A DNA stretch of 64,000 nucleotides from Macrothele yani (taxonomy: Eukaryota; Arthropoda; Arachnida; Araneae; Macrothelidae). Of the stretch, positions 57,948 to 64,000 are shown one piece after another. Where the stretch lies: positions 20,833,001 to 20,897,000 of the forward strand of contig CM077011.1 in assembly GCA_039090855.1 (NCBI GenBank). Direction: 5' to 3'. The translations under genes and the position numbers were made by a program. Within the stretch, counting starts at the first letter, position 1; every line of letters begins with the position of its first letter. A model generated the notes under the pieces. The model was not told the origin of the DNA. It did not search any database and saw only the letters and a list, made by a program, of their open reading frames with translations.

Positions 57948-58472
57948 AACCGAAAAATTGTATTTCGGTCACAGCTGGGGATCTGAATCCCAGATCTCTC
58001 TATATCTAGCCGAGTGCGTTGGCCTTACACCACGGTGGTCAACAATGCACGGAGCTATGATGTTATTCTGTCAGCTTCTGACATCATAAATCCATAAGAT
58101 AGGCTCACCAACTGGGACGTCTCCATCTGGTGGGCATTAACGGCACTGGCTATATATTAATTATAGCGACATCGCTCTGTTCAAAGACAGGACGACGTCT
58201 TTGTATATCCACTGACGGTATTTAGAGGATTTCACCCTATGGATTTAACTGATATAATTAATATATAGCCAGTGTCGCTAATGCCCGACAGATGGAGACG
58301 TCTCGGTAGCTGAGCCCATCTTACGGATTTATGATATGAGAAGCTGACAGAAAAACACACATAGCGCCGTGGATTGTTGACCACCGTGGTGTAAGGCTAA
58401 CGCGCTCGGCTAGATATCGAGAAATCTGGGATTTAGATCCCTAGAGGTGATCGAATAACAATTTTTCGGTTG
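57948..58472. repeat. Large inverted repeat (about 218-bp arms, 87-bp spacer)
   Basis: The left arm 57948-58165 begins CAACCGAAAAATTGTATTTC; the right arm 58253-58472 ends with the inverse. Inner words GGCACTGGCTATATATTAAT and ATTAATATATAGCCAGTGTC are mirrored, as are GCCTTACACCACGGTGGTCA and TGACCACCGTGGTGTAAGGC. Each arm holds a tRNA-like stretch with GGGATTCAGATCCC or GGGATTTAGATCCC, similar to a box B. It may be a foldback element or two SINE-like copies in divergent orientation. Confidence 0.82.
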
Positions 58473-58879
58473 CTATGTTAAAGTTTTTTTGCTTTGTTTT
58501 TTTGAAAAAACAAACAAACATTCGAAATACTAGCTATTGTCGCCGCCATAGTATAGTATATATTTACTTTTATGACTGACATCTGTTTCAGTGGTGTTAC
58601 GATAATAACATTCATCATATCATCTACCAATACCGCTGAATGTCAGTTATTAGTAAAACTTATTGTTTGTTCTTATGATTTAATTTCACTTAGTATGTAC
58701 CGGACTGTGGCTCGGTGTGGTCCTGAGTGATGCGATAAATGCGATGTGCTAAACATAAATATATTCTATTCTCGATTTACTGGTTTTATATCACACCAAC
58801 AAAGATCTTGGCATGCGGAAGATGCATAGAATGAATTATTTACGAACAGTACCATGCTACTACTCTCTGGTCTTTGTTC

Positions 58880-59093
58880 TTTCGTTTAGAGTTTCAACAA
58901 CATGATGACCAACTTTTAAAGAAATAAGCAGTCGGCCGTAGTCTCTGACTAGGAGTCACTGGCTGCAGGGAAGAGACAACCACATCCCTTAAGCAAACGC
59001 ATAAAAGTAATCATGGCTCATTGGGGAATCGAACCCGGCCCTATATCGGAAGAATGAGCAGGAGACATCGCTTCAGACAACTCGGCCACCGTG
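58880..59093 (-). repeat. tRNA-derived SINE, minus orientation, diverged
   Basis: AAGCAGTCGGCCGTAGTCTC, GAGTCACTGGCTGCAGGGAA and a reverse box B (GGGAATCGAACCC, 59023-59035), with a head ending CTCGGCCACCGTGTGTCG. The tail is worn. Confidence 0.75.
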
Positions 59094-59256
59094 TGTCGCA
59101 TTCTGAATTCAAGAACTCAAGTGGTGTACCAAATCCTGGTTAACCTATTGGTTTTTGAACTTTGTACTGTAAAGAATTGCAGAGTCAAATTACGGTAGAT
59201 ACACCGGCAGCTGAGTGGACAGTCCATAAACTGTAATTTTACAGTACCATACTCTA

Positions 59257-59442
59257 ATGTTCATTAACATGTCTAATGACCGGGAAATAAAAACGTCAAA
59301 TGACTATAATGTTCATTAACATGTCTAATGACAAATAAATAATAATACATATTATGTTCATTAACATGTCCAATGGGAAATAAAAACGTCTAATGCCGTA
59401 ATGTTCATTAACATGTCTACTGACCGGGAAATAAAAACGTGT
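59257..59442. repeat. 45-52-bp tandem repeat, four copies
   Basis: ATGTTCATTAACATGTCTAA starts units at 59257, 59309, 59354 and 59401. GGGAAATAAAAACGT follows in three of them. The core GTTCATTAACATG is close to palindromic. Confidence 0.85.
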
Positions 59443-59808
59443 TGCCCACAGAGGTGTTGCCAGTCGACTGATTGCGCATGAAAAAACAGGTATATAACCA
59501 CTTTAAGAAAAACGTTGCCAGATTGTCAAGGTTAAAATAGAGTAACAGTTTAAACACTGTGAACATGTAGTTTATCAACCGAAAATTTATATGGTTGACC
59601 GCCAGGTGGCGTGCTTACGATCTTTAAACCGTCTTCATCCGGGTGAAACAATGATTATTTACGGCAATTTTTTCTAGTGTGGATCGAACACCTCTACAAA
59701 ACAGATCCCAATATTAATACATTTTTTGCTTGTTATTACATCTGGCAGCTCATAATGTGTTGTGCATAATTGATGCTTATAATAACATTATATCATAGAC
59801 CTAATATA
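59443..59808. other. No feature recognised
   Basis: Contains CCGCCAGGTGGCGTGC near 59600, similar to an insulator (CTCF) core. Nothing else seen. Confidence 0.45.
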
Positions 59809-61016
59809 CACTATCTACCAACAAGTAATTGGACACCTGTGATAGCAAAGGAAAACAAAGTTTTTTCACCTTCGAGAGTTGGTGGAGCGGCGATTACAGC
59901 TGCGACCCTCCGGGGCATACTCATAACCAGGCGTTGTACGACGGCTAGCGGTATTTTCTTCCCCTCGGCTTGGAGAAGACAGGTCAGTTCCTTCACCGAT
60001 TTCGAACGGTGGGGGCACCCCTTAAGTCGACGCACCAACTCGTCCCAGAGGTGCTCGATAGGATTAAGGTCCGGGCTCTGCGCAGGCCAGTCCATTCGAT
60101 TAACCCCATTGTCACCATACCAAGCCATAGTGGACCTCGCAACATGACAGGTGGCATTGTCTTCCTGAAAGTAACATGGGTCCACACCGTAAAACTGCCA
60201 CAACATAGGAAGCGCATGGTCATCCAAAATGGTGCAGTAGGTCTCGGCGTTGAGTCTACCAGGAATTGAAACCAAGGGTCCCGTGCCATACCAGGAGAAA
60301 CACCCCCATAGCATAATTCCACCACTGCCGAACTTCACAGTTGGCACAATACATTCCGGCAGGAGGCGTTCTCTAGGCAGACGCCAAACTCAGACCCTGC
60401 CATCCGAATGGTAGAGTGTGAACCTTGATTCGTCGCTCCAGAGAAACTGTTTCAACTGTTCAACGGTCCACTGTCGACGTTCTTTGCACCACGTTAGCCG
60501 AGCAGCGCTATTGGACTTGGTGATCAAAGGCTTGTGGGCGGCAGCACGTCCATGATAACCGAGCAGATAGGCTTCCTTACGGATGATATTTATCAAAGAA
60601 CACTCCCGGATGCCTGTTGAAGCTCCTCGTGGATGTGGCCCATCGATTTGGAGCGGTTCTTACGAATTTCTCTGACCAGCATCCGTCGGTCTCTAACTCC
60701 CAGTTTTGTGGGTCTGCCGGGTTGGGGCACATTACGACAGTCACCTGTCATCTTCCACTTGCCAATCACGTAGGCCACTGTCGAATTTGGGTACTTCAAC
60801 TCGCTGGATATGTCACGTATGGATCGGCCATTTCTGTGATACCCGAAGATTACACCTTTCTCGTAATCAGAGAGCTCCGAACTGCGTGGCATCTTGCATG
60901 TGACTGGTTGCGTTGTTGTTTCCCACACGATATTTAACGGCGGCGGCCGTGTCGTGTATAAGGACCACAGATATCGTCGATTGCTGGGGTGTCCAATTAC
61001 TTGTTGATAGATAGTG
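59809..61016 (-). mobile_element. Tc1-like transposon, youngest copy, two visible lesions
   Basis: The inverted ends agree at 28 of 29 positions (both contain CAACAAGTAATTGGACACC), flanked by TA. The minus strand encodes a nearly whole DD34E transposase starting at 60892: SSELSDYEKGVIFGYHRNGR, then GRPTKLGVRDRRMLVREIRK. SDESRFTLYHSDGRV near 60390-60435 has the first aspartate. [13 protein letters not shown] near 60142-60180 has the second. [17 protein letters not shown] near 60050-60075 has the glutamate, exactly 34 residues after the second aspartate. Lesions seen: a frameshift near 60593 and a TGA at 60390-60392. All three catalytic residues remain. Confidence 0.94.
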
Positions 61017-61237
61017 TATATGAGGAATTGAATCTTTCTCTCGGGGTTTAATGACTGTGCTATGTACTTCTATTTAAACTTTCTTTGAGTTTCTGTTTTT
61101 TTATGTAAACTTAATCAAAACAGACATTTAACATGGACCGGGAACATTAAACAAAGAGATCTTTGTGTGATGATACGTAAATTTAGTTACCTCTCATTTA
61201 ACGTTATCCACTGAACAACACATTATTTCCTCGAAGA

Positions 61238-61335
61238 CTTTTTTTTTGAGGGGGTGGAGATTTCCGACCACAGTGAGCAATTATATGGGCTATATATAGT
61301 CGCCCGTCCCTAATTAGGGCCACTAATTCTAGGGA

Positions 61336-61377
<42 letters not shown>

Positions 61378-61498
61378 TGTGTGTGTGCGTGCCGTAATGG
61401 CAACAACAACCATGTCTTACCGGGATTCAAACACGTACCCCTCCCAGACGAATGATCAGAAGCCAACACTTATGTTATTCCACTGCGCCACAGGAGAG
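61238..61498 (-). repeat. tRNA-derived SINE with internal (GA)n(GT)n
   Basis: T-run, GATTTCCGACCACAGTGAGC, TAGTCGCCCGTCCCTAATTA, then a GA/GT microsatellite (61336-61388) inside the body, reverse box B (GGGATTCAAACAC), and a head ending CACTGCGCCACAGGAGAGG. A short direct repeat AAGACTTT occurs on both sides, a possible target duplication. Confidence 0.85.
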
Positions 61499-61499
61499 G

Positions 61500-61985
61500 C
61501 AAAAGACTTTTGATAATTTGGCAACACTTAAAAAGTGCGTCGAAGGTGGATATGAATGCCAACACTGAATATGAAAAACGAGAATGTGTGGACAGAGTAG
61601 TTGATGGTTGATTTCTAGTTGTCTGGAGATTTCCATAAGAGAGAGATACAGCAATTTATGTGCACAGAATTTTTTCTAACAACTTTTTGCAAAAAGGCTA
61701 AACGTTTTTGTTTGTTTTGTTGTTGTTTTTGTAAAAAGCTAAAGGTTGTTTTTATGTTTTTGTAAAAAGCTCAACGTTTTTTCAAAAAAACTATTCAAGT
61801 CAATATGATTGACAAACGAATTTAATCATTGATGAATATAGAGCACGAATGACTTAACGTTTCCATTGTGGAGAAATAAACAACGTTCAACCGTTAAATA
61901 GTTATCATGTTGATTCTTTTGGTGAACGTTTGGTTATTATCCTGACAAGTCTGATTTATATGCAAGGAGTTCGCTACGAGCATTA
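61500..61985. other. No feature recognised
   Basis: Short repeats of TTTTTGTAAAAAGCTAAAGG / TTTTTGTAAAAAGCTCAACG near 61725-61775; otherwise plain AT-rich sequence. Confidence 0.45.
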
Positions 61986-61989
61986 GCAG

Positions 61990-62560
61990 CCATTCCCTTT
62001 AAGCGACCAATGCACTTAAGCCAAATGGAGCCCAAAATATTTTGTGCTTCCCTAACAGAAATGTTCACGGGGCGGCCGGGTTTTACGAAAGCTACGGATA
62101 AAAACAATTTTTTCCACCTCTCATCTATAAGCAGTACCGACTATAAACCTGTCACTTGTATAAGCGCTCCCTTCTAGACCTTTACTCTCTGTTCCATGAA
62201 TCAAATTATGATACAGAAGTGCTAGGTCCCCTGACACGGACACCATACTACTGAGTAGAAACAATGACTTAAACATCTTTCTCCTTTCTTACGTTCTTCG
62301 AAAATAGTTATAGACCTTTCCGCAGGAGAACAGTCTTAAAAGATTAGGGTCAGTATTCCAACTAAATGGGAACTTTGAATAAGAAAGCTAAAGGGAAATC
62401 AACGCTTTTTGATGAGCAGGTTCACTCATTCCAGCAGCGTTTAGCTCACTTCTTAGACAGTGAATATTTTCCGAATAAGATATTGTCGTTCTACCTGATT
62501 TCAGCACATTTTGCTAACCCCTAGTTAATTCATTCCAGCCTGTTAATGAGTAAAACTTCC
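61990..62560 (+). repeat. Dispersed repeat family, copy 5
   Basis: Block order as in 4093-4660: GCGGCCGGGTTTTACGAAAG near 62071, TAAGCGCTCCCTTCTAGACC near 62161, CCCTGACACGGACACCATAC near 62230, and TAATTCATTCCAGCCTGTTA near 62524. Confidence 0.78.
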
Positions 62561-62604
62561 AGAAATTTGAATTTGGTTATCAAACGATCACTATTGGCCA
62601 TGCT

Positions 62605-62775
62605 TTGGGCTGTATGCATCTGCCTCTACTAAATTAAGCAATTGGTCATATGTAGGGCAAAGAACCAGCGCCACCAGACAGACGCAACACCGATGTCGCA
62701 TCTGGGACTCGAATTCGAGTCAATTTAGAAATAATGTTCAGGAGCCAGCACCTGACCTCTAGGAAATTGTGGCCT
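62605..62775 (-). repeat. tRNA-derived SINE, old fragment
   Basis: Reverse body words (CAGACAGACGCAACACCGATG), reverse box B (GGGACTCGAATTC, 62705-62717) and a worn head (TTCAGGAGCCAGCACCTGAC). Recognised mainly by order of blocks. Confidence 0.5.
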
Positions 62776-62905
62776 CAAACTAGTGTTCGTGTACAGTCTA
62801 AAGTAACACGAGGTCAGTGAAGTAATTTAGAGTCAGGTTTTTGGAGTTTTGAATTTTATTTTATGACCACCACAGTCGAATACTTAATAGCGCCATAAAA
62901 ATTGC

Positions 62906-64000
62906 TATAATTCTATACTTTGCAAGATATAAAATAACAAATCCTCTAGCAAATACGTTACAGCATAGAATATAACACATTACTTAATATAGTAGTCACC
63001 GACGTGAGCAAGGAGTTTAAAAAACTTTAAAAACTACCTTAGCTGGTGATGACTAGTAGGATGATGGGTATGACCCCAAAAATAAGGCCCCGTATTCACA
63101 GTGGAAGACCCCAAACTCTCCCAGACACAAAAAAGAACTACAGAGCCGCTGCAAAGTCCATTCGTTGTAAGTTGCATGACTCTTGTATTTACTGTATGTA
63201 AGTTCGCTTGACTTGATCTTCTGTCCAGCCATAGCCCAAGGAATAAAAACTTCTCGGAGTGACGTAACGTTCAGTTTGCAAACAGACGTAACGTTCAGTT
63301 TGCAAAACATAACCTGAATCATAACGTGAAACAACGCATTGGACAGTGCTGACAGCCACCCTATAATTCTATACTTTGCAAGATATAAAATAACAAATCC
63401 TCTAGCAAATACGTTACAGCATAGAATATAACACATTACTTAATGTAGTAGTCACTGACGTGAGCAAGGGGCCTAATCATTCGTTGTACGTTGCATGACT
63501 CTTATATTTACTGTATGTAGGTTTGCATGACTTGATCTTCTGTCCAGCCATAGCCCAAAGAATAAAAACTTCTCGGAGTTCAAACGTAACGTTCAGTTTG
63601 CAAAACATAACGTGAATCATAACGTGAAACAACGCATTGGACAGTGCTGACAGCCACCCTATAATTCTATACTTTGCAAGATATAAAATAACAAATCCTC
63701 TAGCAAATACGTTACAGCATAGAATATAACACATTACTTAATGTAGTAGTCACTGACGTGAGCAAGGGGTCTAATCATTGGTTGTAAGTTGCATGACTCT
63801 TATATTTACTGTATGTAGGTTTGCATGACTTGATCTTCTGTCCAGCCATAGCCCAAAGAATAAAAACTTCTCGGAGTTCAAACGTAACGTTCAGTTTGCA
63901 AAACATAACCTGAATCATAACGTGAAACAACGCATTGGACAGTGCTGACAGCCACCCTATAATTCTATACTTTGCAAGATATAAAATAACAAATCCTCTA
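62906..64000. repeat. 298-bp satellite, running off the right edge
   Basis: TATAATTCTATACTTTGCAA starts units at 62906, 63362, 63660 and 63958. Units two and three are exactly 298 bp and almost identical. The first is 456 bp because it keeps about 140 bp (63030-63165) that the others lack and has a short duplication of CGTAACGTTCAGTTTGCAAA. Minus-strand frames repeat one peptide across units and are taken as non-coding. Confidence 0.93.

Noticed and set aside
63053..63734. Repeated minus-strand frames of 85 and 127 codons
   Set aside because: They repeat with the 298-bp satellite units and show no domain.

Overview
This is eukaryotic, almost certainly arthropod, nuclear DNA: AT-rich, intron-scale non-coding sequence, dense in mobile elements and tandem repeats, with no bacterial-type gene organisation. 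The order of arthropods is not certain. The mix of many decayed Tc1-like transposons, Penelope-like elements, RTE-type LINEs and a tRNA-derived SINE would fit a chelicerate or an insect equally well.

The only host gene I can support is a teneurin (Ten-m/Ten-a family, type II transmembrane adhesion receptor) on the minus strand. Three exons were found by splice sites and reading phase: 42419-42888 (end of the cytoplasmic part plus the transmembrane helix), 22957-23067 (short linker exon) and 5290-5582 (start of the conserved extracellular part). Both junctions are phase-compatible, and the introns are about 19.4 and 17.4 kb. The 5' exons lie beyond the right edge or were not recognised, and the remaining extracellular exons lie beyond the left edge.

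Everything else sits in or beside these introns. From left to right: a 145-bp satellite with DR1 motifs (1-735); a deleted mariner (2207-2906); a LINE fragment split by a Penelope-like element (6530-9912); a Tc1 copy (13365-14783); a piggyBac-like MITE (15244-15643); two Penelope copies in inverted orientation, one split by a Tc1 at a TA whose empty site survives in the other (18300-21535); an 82-bp array born inside a dispersed repeat (21555-22640); a further Tc1, a TTAA-flanked element and another Penelope element (23844-27770); two RTE-type LINE copies head to head (28207-34305); a Tc1 (35255-36663); a Tc1 whose transposase gene carries a 72-bp in-frame amplification that a Ty3/Gypsy fragment later entered (37573-41190); a 118-bp satellite (41506-42105); a hAT-like element with a nested Tc1 (47652-49801); a truncated LINE with an intact RNase H reading frame (52767-53955); two more Tc1 copies (54736-55941 and 59809-61016); a 525-bp palindrome (57948-58472); and a 298-bp satellite running off the right edge.

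Transposon boundaries were set by terminal inverted repeats and target duplications where I could see them. Nearly all element genes are broken. The exceptions are the RNase H frame at 52767-53783 and the Penelope frame at 26660-27484, both of which are 5'-truncated. All family assignments come from reading motifs by eye; no database was searched.
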